This document shows positions 51,943-60,633 of a stretch of 64,000 nt of DNA, piece by piece. Location: the NCBI RefSeq assembly GCF_021310995.1, contig NZ_CP054150.1, positions 2,542,001 to 2,606,000 on the forward strand, written 5' to 3'. The notes under the pieces are model-generated. The model saw only the letters and a program-made list of their open reading frames with translations. It did not search any database and was not told the origin of the DNA. The DNA comes from Agrobacterium vaccinii (GTDB lineage Bacteria > Pseudomonadota > Alphaproteobacteria > Rhizobiales > Rhizobiaceae). Each line of letters opens with the position of its first letter. Within the stretch, counting starts at the first letter, position 1. The position numbers were made by a program, and so were the translations under genes.

Positions 51943-53256
51943 TTACTTGATGTATCCCGAGCGCGTCATTTCACGCGTGGCTGTGGACTGAGCACCGGCA
52001 AGCGCATCATCGACGCTGGACTGACCGGCAACGACTGCCGAGAACAGCTGACCGACCGTGGTGCCGAGCGACTGGAACTCAGGAATGGCCACGAACTGAC
52101 CGCCTGTGTAAGGCACCGGCTTCACCGTTGGCTTGGTGATATCTGCCGCATTCATGGCAGCGAGCGTCGGTGCTGCAAAGCCAGCCGCCTTCTCGTAATC
52201 CGCGTTCTTGTAGAGCGAGGTACGGGTGCCCGGAGGAACGTTGGCCCAGCCTTCCTTGGAAGCAACGAGCTGCGTGTATTCCTTGCTGGTTGCCCATGCG
52301 ATGAACTTTTCAGCGGCTTCGGCCTTCTGAGAGCTCTTAGGAATGGCGAGGTTCCAGGACCAGAGCCAGTTGCCGTGGTTCTTCAATTCGCCATGGGTCG
52401 GGAACAGCGCGTAGCCAACCTGATCGGCAACCTTGCTGTCCTTCGGGTTCGACACGAAGGAAGCAGCAACCGTGGCATCGATCCACATGCCGCATTTGCC
52501 CTGCTGGAACAGCGTCAGGTTTTCGTTGAAGCCGTTGGAGGAGGCGCCGGACGGACCGGCATCCTTCATCAGGTCAACGTAAAACTGAAGCGCGTTCTTC
52601 CATTCCGGCTGATCGAATTGTGGCTTCCAGTTTTCATCGAACCAGCGACCACCGAAGGAGTTGGTGAGAGCCGTGATGAAGGCCATGTTTTCGCCCCAAC
52701 CGGCCTTGCCACGAAGGCACATGCCGTTCACATCGGCCTTGCGGTCGGTGATCTTGCGGGCTGCATCGCCGATGAATTCCCATGTCGGGTTTTCCGGCAT
52801 CTTCAGGCCTGCTTTTTCAAACAGGTCCTTGCGATACATGATCATGGCGGATTCGCCGTAGAACGGTGCAGCGTAAAGCTTGGAATCGACAGTCAAACCA
52901 CCCTTGATCGATGGCAGCATGTCGGCAACATCGTAGTTATCGCCGAGCTTTTCAAGCGGCAGAAGCCAGCCCTGCTTGGCCCAGATCGGAACTTCGTAGT
53001 TGCCGATGGTCATGATGTCGTATTGGCCGCCATTGGTGGCGATATCGGTGGTTACGCGTTCGCGCAGGACGTTTTCTTCCAGCGTGACCCATTCAACCTT
53101 GATATCGGGGTTTTTGGCGGTGAATTCGGATGTCAGTCCCTGCATGCGGATCATATCGCCGTTGTTGACGGTGGCGATGGTCAGCGTTTCTGCGGAAGCG
53201 AGGCCCGAAAAGGCGAGAGCCGAGCACGCGCCCAGCAGAAGTGTCTTCAAAGTCAT
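51943..53256 (-). CDS. smoE: Polyol ABC importer substrate-binding protein (SmoE-like)
   Basis: This 437-residue periplasmic cluster D (MalE-type) sugar-binding protein has a Sec signal peptide (residues 1-22, ending ASA-ET). The family signature region FYGESAMIMYRKDLFEKAGLKMP is followed by NPTWEFIGDAARKIT. It matches the Smo polyol-binding proteins of rhizobia. ATG 53256 follows GGGAGGAAG. It is first in the operon; a promoter TTGACT-17-AGTAAT (53335-53307, minus) lies upstream. Confidence 0.9.
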   Translation of the reverse strand: MTLKTLLLGACSALAFSGLASAETLTIATVNNGDMIRMQGLTSEFTAKNPDIKVEWVTLEENVLRERVTTDIATNGGQYDIMTIGNYEVPIWAKQGWLLPLEKLGDNYDVADMLPSIKGGLTVDSKLYAAPFYGESAMIMYRKDLFEKAGLKMPENPTWEFIGDAARKITDRKADVNGMCLRGKAGWGENMAFITALTNSFGGRWFDENWKPQFDQPEWKNALQFYVDLMKDAGPSGASSNGFNENLTLFQQGKCGMWIDATVAASFVSNPKDSKVADQVGYALFPTHGELKNHGNWLWSWNLAIPKSSQKAEAAEKFIAWATSKEYTQLVASKEGWANVPPGTRTSLYKNADYEKAAGFAAPTLAAMNAADITKPTVKPVPYTGGQFVAIPEFQSLGTTVGQLFSAVVAGQSSVDDALAGAQSTATREMTRSGYIK

Positions 53257-53281
53257 GATCTTCCTCCCAGAAGAAGTTTGT

Positions 53282-53335
53282 GAGCATTCGCTTTGCTCTA
53301 GGGCAATTACTCACTTATGGGAGATGAAAGTCAAG
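53282..53335 (-). promoter_or_regulatory. smoE promoter with downstream palindrome
   Basis: On the minus strand, TTGACT (53335-53330), a 17-base spacer and AGTAAT (53312-53307) form a promoter candidate. The palindrome GAGCA-7-TGCTC (53282-53298) lies at the predicted transcription start and is a candidate operator for the adjacent SorC regulator. Confidence 0.5.
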
Positions 53336-53399
53336 CACCTACCTGCGCTGCGATGCACAAGGAATGGCTAACATACTGGTTTTAAAGTGATATTTATGC

Positions 53400-54353
53400 T
53401 CAACTTCTGAGCAAATATTCGGCGGAGGCTTCGTCGGTGATGACGCCATTGAGCAGCCCGCCACGCAGAGCGGCGAGAATGGCCGGTGATTTTTGCTTCC
53501 CCTGAGCGATGCCGATCACCGTGCTTGTTTCGCGTGGCGGCAGGGGAACGGAGGCGACACGATCATTGATCGGCGTGTCGAGAAACTGGCCGTCGCGATC
53601 AAAAGACCAGCCACAAATCTCGCCCGCACCACCCTTGGCGATGAGGTCACGCATCTCCTGAACCTCGAGGAAGCCATCGACGCAGAGCGGTGCATCCTCT
53701 GCCAATTGACCGACGCCGACGAAGGTCACATTGGCGGCGGCGCCCAGCGCCAGCGTGGAGCGCACCATGGACTGCTCATGCAGCAATTCCCGCTCTTCCG
53801 CAGACGAACAGAGAACCGGCAAAGGCATGGGGAAATGCCGCGCCTTGATGGCATCGGCCATCGAGAAGATGACGTTGTAATAGGCGGCAGACCCGTCCGG
53901 CCCGATATTGCCGGTAAGCGAGACGATGCGATGTTGCGGGCATTCCATCGGCGGCAACTGATCGACCGCAGCTTTGAGAGTCCGCCCCGTACCGATGGCA
54001 AGCACGATTGGTTCCGCCTTGCGCAGCCAGCGTTCGATTTCCGCCGCTCCCGCCTCGGCAATGCCGACGGTGGAGGAGACGCCCGCCGGATCGCTGGGCA
54101 CGACCTCGACATAGTTCAGCGCAAAGCGCTCGCGCAGGGCCTCGCTTTTCTCCAGACAGGCAGCAATGGGGTGATCGAGCCGGACCTTGATCAGACGTTC
54201 GGCAACGGCCAGTGACACGAGACGTTGCGCCGACTGGCGGGAGATGCCCATGGCAGCGGCGATCTCATCCTGCGTGCGGCCCGCGACGTAATAGAGCCAC
54301 CCAGCCCGCGCCGCGTCGTCTAGCCGTCCACCTGTTTCGGATCGTCTGGCCAT
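53400..54353 (-). CDS. SorC-family regulator of the polyol locus
   Basis: This 317-residue regulator has helix-turn-helix TQDEIAAAMGISRQSAQRLVSLAVAERLIKV and a SorC effector domain (AIGTGRTLKAAV, RIVSLTGNIGPDG, VGVGQLAEDAP). It lies directly upstream of smoE in the same direction and presumably controls the locus in response to a polyol or its phosphate. The ribosome binding site before ATG 54353 is weak. Confidence 0.87.
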   Translation of the reverse strand: MARRSETGGRLDDAARAGWLYYVAGRTQDEIAAAMGISRQSAQRLVSLAVAERLIKVRLDHPIAACLEKSEALRERFALNYVEVVPSDPAGVSSTVGIAEAGAAEIERWLRKAEPIVLAIGTGRTLKAAVDQLPPMECPQHRIVSLTGNIGPDGSAAYYNVIFSMADAIKARHFPMPLPVLCSSAEERELLHEQSMVRSTLALGAAANVTFVGVGQLAEDAPLCVDGFLEVQEMRDLIAKGGAGEICGWSFDRDGQFLDTPINDRVASVPLPPRETSTVIGIAQGKQKSPAILAALRGGLLNGVITDEASAEYLLRS

Positions 54354-54425
54354 ATGCCTGCCCCTACGTCATTTCCACTGTGCTGACATTTTTCTAGAGC
54401 CCGTGTCAAACGCGGCAAGGCACGC

Positions 54426-55109
54426 TCAGCCCAACAATGGTCCGACCACGAAATAAAGCGTAGCTCTGGCAATGCCGTAGATCACGCCGCTGACGATGGC
54501 CACCGAGACGACCGCAAGGACACCACCCAGCAACGCAAACAGGCCATCCCGCTCCAGAAGAGCAAAGGAAAAACAACAGATTGCGATGGCGGGTAGGATA
54601 TTTCCAAGCGGAATAGGTAAGGCCAGAATGACGGCGAGAAGCAGGCAGATGAGACCGATCAGCCGCTCGAAGACCGGCGACAGCAGGCCTTCCATGCGTG
54701 GCCGCAGCAGCTTTTGCACCCACAACAGGACAGGGACGATCTTTTGAACGACCCGGGCAAAATCTTCCCGCGCCAGCGAACGATCGGCAATGACGCGCGG
54801 CAGCCACGGGCTTTTGCCCGCGAACAATTGGGCGGCGAGAAAGACCAGGGGGGTGCCTGTTATCGCCGATGTGCCTGGCGGGGTGGGCACGATATTGGGC
54901 AGTGCAAAGACCAGCATCAACGCGCCGAAGGCACGGTCTCCCATCGCAGACAGAAGATCACCGACGGAGATGCGCTCGCGGCTTTCATCACCGGCCAGTG
55001 CTTGCAGAATATCGACAAGACCGACTTTTGGAGCATCGGGTTCCGTCAATGTCAGGTCGGTCTCTTCAACCGGACCGGAGAGAGCAGGATTATCCGACAG
55101 GCGCAGCAT
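54426..55109 (-). CDS. exoD: ExoD-family membrane protein
   Basis: This 227-residue inner-membrane protein of the ExoD family carries the conserved GALMLVFALPNIVPTPPGTSAITGTPLVFLAAQLF block, four predicted helices and a hydrophobic C terminus. In Sinorhizobium meliloti exoD mutants are alkali-sensitive and impaired in exopolysaccharide and nodule invasion. The biochemical role is unresolved. GGAG precedes ATG 55109. It follows the peptide permease genes in the same direction. Confidence 0.87.
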   Translation of the reverse strand: MLRLSDNPALSGPVEETDLTLTEPDAPKVGLVDILQALAGDESRERISVGDLLSAMGDRAFGALMLVFALPNIVPTPPGTSAITGTPLVFLAAQLFAGKSPWLPRVIADRSLAREDFARVVQKIVPVLLWVQKLLRPRMEGLLSPVFERLIGLICLLLAVILALPIPLGNILPAIAICCFSFALLERDGLFALLGGVLAVVSVAIVSGVIYGIARATLYFVVGPLLG

Positions 55110-55196
55110 AGGGTTTCAACTCCAGGATTATGGTCCCGCTGTAACAGATGAATGGCGGCAGCAATACGACAGGATGCTTATATTCTCGTCGCTCCC

Positions 55197-56018
55197 CTAT
55201 CGGCGCAGCTTCGGGTCAAGCAAATCGCGCAGGCCATCGCCCAGAAGATTGAAGCCGAGAACCGCCAAGGCGATAGCTAAACCGGGAAGGATCGCAAGCC
55301 AGGGCGCGGCGGCCAGATAGGTCTGCGATTCCCACAACAACCGCCCCCATGTGGGCGCGGGCGGCGGCATGCCGAGACCAAGGAAGCTGAGACCCGCTTC
55401 GGTGAGAATAGCGAGTCCCAGCTGGATGCTGACCTGCACGATGATGAGGTTGGTGAGGTTGGGCAGAATGTGGGTTAAGGTAATGCCACCCCTGCCCCGC
55501 CCCAGACTTTCCGCCGCCAGCACGAAATCCCGCGCCCATAATTGCAAGGCAGCAGCGCAGGTCAGCCGGGCAAACACCGGCACCATGAAGGTGGCGATGG
55601 CGACAATGGAGGTGAAGCGACCGGAGCCGATGAAGGCACCCAGCATCATGGCGGAAAGGATGGGCGGCAGCGCGAAGATGATATCGCAAAGCCGCATCAG
55701 CAAGGCCTCTACGACGCCCCGTTGCGCCGCTGCAAATATGCCGACCAGCGTGCCGACGGTAGCCCCGATGGCGACCGCAACCACGGCGGTAGACAGCGAA
55801 TTCCAGGCACCGACCATCAGCATCGAGAGAATATCACGGCCAAAGTGATCCGTGCCCAGCAAGCCCTGTGTTAGCGGCGGCTTCAGCTTGGCGACGATGT
55901 TCATTTTCGTCGGCAGCTGCGGCGTCCAGACGAGAGAGAGCAGCGCAATCGCCAGCAGAGCGCCAGTGATGGTGGCACCCGCCAAAAGGGAAACACTGCG
56001 GCGATTGAAACGTCTCAT
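55197..56018 (-). CDS. Peptide/nickel-type ABC permease, DppC-like (system 2)
   Basis: This 273-residue permease has the DppC layout: one N-terminal helix, then LLGTDHFGRDILSMLMVGAW, followed by the permease core. The EAA-type loop ends FNLLGDGLRDLLDPKLRR. It overlaps the DppB-like gene by four bases (ATGA). An upstream extension of the frame lies inside that gene and was rejected. Confidence 0.9.
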   Translation of the reverse strand: MRRFNRRSVSLLAGATITGALLAIALLSLVWTPQLPTKMNIVAKLKPPLTQGLLGTDHFGRDILSMLMVGAWNSLSTAVVAVAIGATVGTLVGIFAAAQRGVVEALLMRLCDIIFALPPILSAMMLGAFIGSGRFTSIVAIATFMVPVFARLTCAAALQLWARDFVLAAESLGRGRGGITLTHILPNLTNLIIVQVSIQLGLAILTEAGLSFLGLGMPPPAPTWGRLLWESQTYLAAAPWLAILPGLAIALAVLGFNLLGDGLRDLLDPKLRR

Positions 56019-56965
56019 GCGGCACGCGCCCGCAAGCGCGGATCGATCAGCAGATAGGCCATATCGACAAGGAAATTCATCGTTATCACCAGTGCGCAGA
56101 AGAACAGCACGACCGACTGCATGACGACGATATCGCGCTGGGTCAGCGCCTGATAGGCGAGCCGCCCAAGCCCGGGCAGATTGAAGACGTTTTCCACCAG
56201 CACAGTGCCTGCGATCAGGAACGTGAATTGCAGGCCGATCATGGTGATGACGGGGATTAGCGCGTTGGGCAGAACGTGTTTCCACAGGGTCGCGGTTTCG
56301 CCAATGCCTTTGGCACGGACAGTGCGCACGAAATCCTCGCCCATCACCTCCAGCATAGCCGAGCGGCATACTCGCACCAGCACACCCGCTTGAGAAAAGG
56401 CGAGCGCCACCGCCGGAAGCACGAGCGCCTTCAATGCCGCACCAAACCCTGCCTGCCAGCCGGGAAAACCGCCTGCGGGCATCCATCCGAGCGTGGTGGA
56501 GAAGAGAAGAATCAACAGCAGCCCGACCCAAAAGCCGGGAACGGCAATGCCCGCATGGGAAAACAGGCCGCAGAGAAAATCGATGGTGCCGCCTCTATAG
56601 CGTGCTGCCATGACACCCAACGGCAGGGCGATGAGGATGGACAGGCCGACGGCGATAAGGGCGAGCGGAAGGGTGACGGTGAGCCTCTCGAAGATAAGCC
56701 CGACAACTGGAACGCCGTAGGTATAGGATTGGCCAAGGTCGCCCCGTGCGATGGCCGCGAGCCAATGGAGGTAGCGCAGCATAAGAGGCTGATCGAGGCC
56801 CATCTGTTTTTGCAGGGCTGCGAGTGTGTCGGGACTGGCCGAGGTGCCGAGCATGATGGCTGCGGGGTCGCCTGGGAGCAGGCCCATGACGGTGTAGATG
56901 AGGAAGGATACGGCCAGAAGGGTGATGAGGAGGATTAGGATGCGTTTGGAGATGAGGGCGATCAT
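56015..56965 (-). CDS. Peptide/nickel-type ABC permease, DppB-like (system 2)
   Basis: This 316-residue permease has the N-terminal RILILLITLLAVSFLIYTVMGLLPGDPA and the DppB EAA loop RTVRAKGIGETATLWKHVLPNALIPV. Six helices are present. It lies 238 bases after the binding-protein gene, the gap being filled by a palindromic repeat. No ATPase genes are present in this unit. Confidence 0.9.
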   Translation of the reverse strand: MIALISKRILILLITLLAVSFLIYTVMGLLPGDPAAIMLGTSASPDTLAALQKQMGLDQPLMLRYLHWLAAIARGDLGQSYTYGVPVVGLIFERLTVTLPLALIAVGLSILIALPLGVMAARYRGGTIDFLCGLFSHAGIAVPGFWVGLLLILLFSTTLGWMPAGGFPGWQAGFGAALKALVLPAVALAFSQAGVLVRVCRSAMLEVMGEDFVRTVRAKGIGETATLWKHVLPNALIPVITMIGLQFTFLIAGTVLVENVFNLPGLGRLAYQALTQRDIVVMQSVVLFFCALVITMNFLVDMAYLLIDPRLRARAA

Positions 56966-57001
56966 GTTGGTGCCCGGTAGTTGGTAGGCGACAGTGGGCT
57001 T

Positions 57002-57168
57002 GGCTTACCCCCCTCTGTCCTGCCGGACATCTCCCCCACAGGTGGGGAGATCGACTCGTGGTTAGCTCTCGCCCATCTTGAATGCTGTGGATAGAATGGT
57101 GAGCGTGCGCCTAGCCGATCTCCCTCCTTGTGGGGGAGATGTCCGGCAGGACAGAGGGGGGTAAGCCA
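57002..57168. repeat. Long palindromic repeat (family 2) between binding protein and permease
   Basis: A 167-base element begins GGCTTACCCCCCTCTG and ends CAGAGGGGGGTAAGCC, perfectly complementary at the outer arms. It matches the copy at 21825-21989 in reverse orientation, with shared inner blocks GGTGGGGAGATCGACTCG and GGAGGGAGATCGGCTAG. Confidence 0.9.
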
Positions 57169-57203
57169 AGCCCACTGTCGCTCACCACTAAGCAAACACA
57201 CCA

Positions 57204-58742
57204 TCACTCTTCCCAATGCACATCCGCCAAAACATTCGACGGGATCGGTTCATTCTCCCACAGCCCCTGAATCTTCTTGTCCCAAACCCCAAGCTTCGGC
57301 ATCACAAAGAGAAACAACGCCGGTACATCTTCCGCCAAAATCTTCTGCGCATCCTGATACAAATCTTCCTGCTCCACCGGATCGGCAGTCAGCTCAATGT
57401 TCTTAATGATCTCGTTGAAGGTCGGGTTCTTGTAGTTGAAATAGTATGGATCACGCGAAAAGATATCGATATCCATCGGCTCCGCATGCGCCACGATGGT
57501 CATTTCGTAGTTGGCACCTTTCAGCACATCCGACACCCATTTGGCCGGAAATTCCGTGGTTTCGATGGTCATCGTCACGCCGATTTCCGCAAACATGGCT
57601 TGCAGGACCTGAGAGGTGCGCTGCGCGTAAGGCATCTGCGGCGCCTTGATGGTGAAGCTGAGGCCGTTGGGATAACCGGCCTCGGCCAGCAACGCTTTCG
57701 CCTTTTCAGCATCGTATGGCAGCGTGCCGGTCGTATCGACATAGCCACGGTCATTGGGTGTGTAATGACTGCCGATGGCCGTGCCGAAGCCGGACCATGC
57801 GCCTTCGATGACGGTTGCGCGGTCCACCGCCATCATCAGGGCCTGCCGCACGCGCTTGTCGTTGAAGGGTTCGACGGCATTGTTCATGCCCGCCACGACC
57901 TTCAACTCGGTATTGCCGATGAAGGTGCCCAGCCGCACGTCGCCCTCGAAAGAGCTCATGAGTTCAGGTGCGCCGAATTCTGGGAAGGCATCGATATCGC
58001 CGGATTTGAGCGCGGCGGCTTGCGCCTGCGGGTCTGGAATGAAGCGGAAGATTGCCTTTTCGAGCGTAACGGTCGCGGACTTGTCCCAGTAATCCATGTT
58101 GCGCGCCAGCTCGACCTTGTCGCCCTTGGCCCAGTTGACGAATGTGAACGGACCCGTGCCGATGGGTGTCGTCTTGTTGGTTTCGGCGGACGTCGTGCCG
58201 ACCATGACGGATGCTGGCCAACCGAGCCAATAGAGCAGGCTGCCGGAGGGCTGCTTCAGTTTCAGGACCAGCGTCATCGCATCTGGCGTTTCGATGTTGT
58301 CGATGGCCGCGAAGAAGCGTTTCTGCGGATTGATGGAGGCATCGCCGCGCGCACGGTCCAGCGATGCCTTGGCGACGGTGGAATCGAAGGCCTCGCCATC
58401 ATGGAATTTCACGCCGTCATGCAGCTTGAACGTATAGGTCTTGCCGTCCTCGGAAATCTCCCAGCTATCCGCCAGTTGCGGCTGGATCTTGCCGTCCTTG
58501 TCGATGGTCACGAGGCCTTGGAAGATGTTCTGCCAGGTGACCTGACCGATGAAGACGTTGGCGCCGGCTGTCGGGTCGAGCCCTGCAGGCTCTGTGCCCA
58601 TGCCGATGGTGATGGAATTTTTTGCCGCTGCAAAAGCCACCGTGGCGGGCAGCATGGCTGAAAGCGTGGTGGCAACGGCCAGGCCCAAGGCCAGGCGGCG
58701 TGTGAGGTTTACCGATTGCAAAAACATGCTGCGCATCATCAT
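57204..58742 (-). CDS. ABC peptide-type substrate-binding protein, family 5 (system 2)
   Basis: This 512-residue periplasmic binding protein (SBP_bac_5) has a Sec signal peptide (to about residue 39, ending AFA-AA), then ITIGMGTEPAGLDPTAG, WEISEDGKTYTFKLHDGVKFHDGEAF and PIGTGPFTFVNWAKGDKVEL. Ligands of the family include di- or oligopeptides, opines and nickel. Three ATG codons in a row (58742, 58739, 58736) compete; GGAG spacing favours the second or third. Its permeases lie downstream beyond a repeat, and a LysR gene is upstream. Confidence 0.9.
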   Translation of the reverse strand: MMMRSMFLQSVNLTRRLALGLAVATTLSAMLPATVAFAAAKNSITIGMGTEPAGLDPTAGANVFIGQVTWQNIFQGLVTIDKDGKIQPQLADSWEISEDGKTYTFKLHDGVKFHDGEAFDSTVAKASLDRARGDASINPQKRFFAAIDNIETPDAMTLVLKLKQPSGSLLYWLGWPASVMVGTTSAETNKTTPIGTGPFTFVNWAKGDKVELARNMDYWDKSATVTLEKAIFRFIPDPQAQAAALKSGDIDAFPEFGAPELMSSFEGDVRLGTFIGNTELKVVAGMNNAVEPFNDKRVRQALMMAVDRATVIEGAWSGFGTAIGSHYTPNDRGYVDTTGTLPYDAEKAKALLAEAGYPNGLSFTIKAPQMPYAQRTSQVLQAMFAEIGVTMTIETTEFPAKWVSDVLKGANYEMTIVAHAEPMDIDIFSRDPYYFNYKNPTFNEIIKNIELTADPVEQEDLYQDAQKILAEDVPALFLFVMPKLGVWDKKIQGLWENEPIPSNVLADVHWEE

Positions 58743-58826
58743 CGTCTCCGGTCGAGTGGCGCAAACATTTTGTGTTCAGCGCGTTGCGAAAATCGCTACA
58801 CGACATCAAGGGTAAAAATCAACCGC

Positions 58827-59726
58827 CTATTTCGGCAGATTGCCCATAAAGGTCTCGATAAAGCTGGCAAGCGTTGCGGCGGCAAAGGACAGTTCACGAT
58901 CCGGCGCAACGCAGAGCTCCATGGTCGTGCGGACACCTTTGGACCCCGACAGAGGTACCGCGACCATCTGCCCGGCATCGATTTCCCGCGCGACCGAAAG
59001 CGGCGGCAGAAGGGTGACGGCAGCACCATCCAGCACCAGATCTTTCAGCAATTCCAGCGAACTGGCGATAAAGGTCGGATCGAGGACGATGCCCGCTTGC
59101 GCAAACAGCGCATCGAAGGCCTGGCGTGCGGCGAAGGTTTTTTCCGGCAGAGCCAGCGGTATGGCAGCGAGGTCTTTCAACGAAATCGAAGGTTTATCAG
59201 CCAAGGGATGGCCTGCGGGAAGGATGACATCATAGCCGATCTCGCGCTTTGCAAGGATTTTGACCTCTGATGTTTTGGGCGCAAACAGGGTTATGGCGAT
59301 ATCGGCCTGTGCGGAGACCAGTGCATCGATGGCCTGTCGTGCCGAAGTGATATGAACCTCGAACCGCAGCTTGGGGTAAGTCTGGCTGAACTGCGATAGC
59401 GCCGGTGCCAGAAGGCTGGCGACGGTGGCACCATTGGCATAGATCGTCGCGCGCCCCCGCTCCAGCCCCTTGAGATCATCAATCAATTGATGGACGTGAC
59501 CAAGCTCGCGCAGGGTCTTGCCGGCCCGTTCGGCCAGAAGCTCCCCCGCTGCCGTCAACGTCACGCCCCGGCTGGATCGCTCCACCAATGGCGTGCCGAA
59601 ATATTCTTCCAGATTTTCGATCTGGCGGCTGACGGCGGTTGGCGCAACATTGAGATTTTCCGCCGCCGCGCGCATGGAGCTGGTGCGGACAAGCTCATCG
59701 AAATACATCAATGCGCGTAGATTCAT
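58827..59726 (-). CDS. LysR-family transcriptional regulator
   Basis: This 299-residue regulator has an N-terminal LysR helix-turn-helix (FDELVRTSSMRAAAENLNVAPTAVSRQIENLEEYFGTPLVER) and a periplasmic-binding-like effector domain. It sits between the two peptide-type ABC systems, in the same direction, and could control either. The ribosome binding site GAGGGGG is part of the repeat that begins 12 bases upstream of ATG 59726. Confidence 0.87.
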   Translation of the reverse strand: MNLRALMYFDELVRTSSMRAAAENLNVAPTAVSRQIENLEEYFGTPLVERSSRGVTLTAAGELLAERAGKTLRELGHVHQLIDDLKGLERGRATIYANGATVASLLAPALSQFSQTYPKLRFEVHITSARQAIDALVSAQADIAITLFAPKTSEVKILAKREIGYDVILPAGHPLADKPSISLKDLAAIPLALPEKTFAARQAFDALFAQAGIVLDPTFIASSLELLKDLVLDGAAVTLLPPLSVAREIDAGQMVAVPLSGSKGVRTTMELCVAPDRELSFAAATLASFIETFMGNLPK

Positions 59727-59738
59727 GGTGACGGTGCC

Positions 59739-59856
59739 CCCTCATTCCTGTGCCCGTCACAGGAAGCTAGTCAGCCCAAGTCTTTGGGCTGGAAGAACTC
59801 TTTCGCCGCGCAGACGCGCGTCGACTGGATTCCTGTGACGAGCACAGGAATGAGGG
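59739..59856. repeat. Repeat family 3, copy upstream of the LysR gene
   Basis: This 118-base element, CCCTCATTCCTG to CAGGAATGAGGG, is the reverse complement of the element at 46639-46757 with scattered differences. Inner hairpins are AGCCCAAGTCTTTGGGCT and the GACGCGCGTCGAC region. It fills the gap between the LysR start and the upstream ATPase stop. Confidence 0.88.
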
Positions 59857-59883
59857 AGCTTGTAGCAGCATCACCCCGACGCC

Positions 59884-60633
59884 TCAATCGCGCACAAAAC
59901 CCTCACTCGCCACCAGCAACTGCCGGGTATAATCGGCCTCGAACTTGCGACTTTCCAGCGCCTCCACATCCAGCATTTCCACCACCTTGCCGCTTTTCAT
60001 CACCGCAAGCCTGTCGCACATGTGGCTGATGACGCCGAGGTCGTGGCTGACCATGAGGAAGGTGAGGTTTCGTTCATGCCGAGCCTGTTCCAGCAGGTTG
60101 AGTATTTCGGCCTGAATGGAAGCGTCGAGTGCCGATGTCGGCTCGTCCAGCAGCAGGATTTTCGGCTCGAGGATCAGCGCGCGGGCAATGGCGATGCGCT
60201 GGCGCTGGCCGCCGGAAAGCTGGTGCGAATAGCGGAAGCGAAAGCCGGTTCCCAAGCCGACTTCATCCAGCGCGCGGGTGATGCGGCCTTCCTTGTCGTC
60301 CAGCCCATGAATGGTGAGCGGCTCCAGCAGCAGCGCATCCACCGTCTGGCGCGGATGCAACGAGCCATAGGGGTCCTGAAACACCATCTGCACATCGCGG
60401 TAGAAGCTCTTTTCGCGGAACTTGCTCTTGTAGGTCCGCCCCTCCACCATGAGGCTGCCCTCATCGAAGTGGTTGAGACCGGCAATGGCGCGCAAAAGCG
60501 TGGATTTGCCCGAGCCGGATTCACCGACCAGACCGAAGGATTCGCCTTTGGCGACATCGATGCTGACACCGTCGAGTGCGATGTGACCGTCGAAATCGAC
60601 CAGCAGATCGGAAGCGGAAAGAACTGAGGTCAT
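59884..60633 (-). CDS. Peptide-type ABC ATPase, DppF-like (system 1)
   Basis: This 249-residue ATPase has Walker A GESGSGKST, signature LSGGQRQRI, Walker B ILLLDEPTSALD and H-loop VSHDLG. It is shorter than usual DppF, since the C-terminal oligopeptide-transporter extension is mostly absent. ATG 60633 overlaps the upstream ATPase stop as ATGA. It is the last gene of system 1. Confidence 0.9.
   Translation of the reverse strand: MTSVLSASDLLVDFDGHIALDGVSIDVAKGESFGLVGESGSGKSTLLRAIAGLNHFDEGSLMVEGRTYKSKFREKSFYRDVQMVFQDPYGSLHPRQTVDALLLEPLTIHGLDDKEGRITRALDEVGLGTGFRFRYSHQLSGGQRQRIAIARALILEPKILLLDEPTSALDASIQAEILNLLEQARHERNLTFLMVSHDLGVISHMCDRLAVMKSGKVVEMLDVEALESRKFEADYTRQLLVASEGFVRD

Noticed and set aside
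51886..53283. 465-codon plus-strand frame opposite smoE
   Set aside because: Antisense shadow of a gene with a clear signal peptide and binding-protein motifs.
56019..56531. N-terminal extension of the system 2 DppC-like permease
   Set aside because: The extension lies wholly inside the DppB-like gene in another frame; the ATGA overlap at 56015-56018 gives the proper start.
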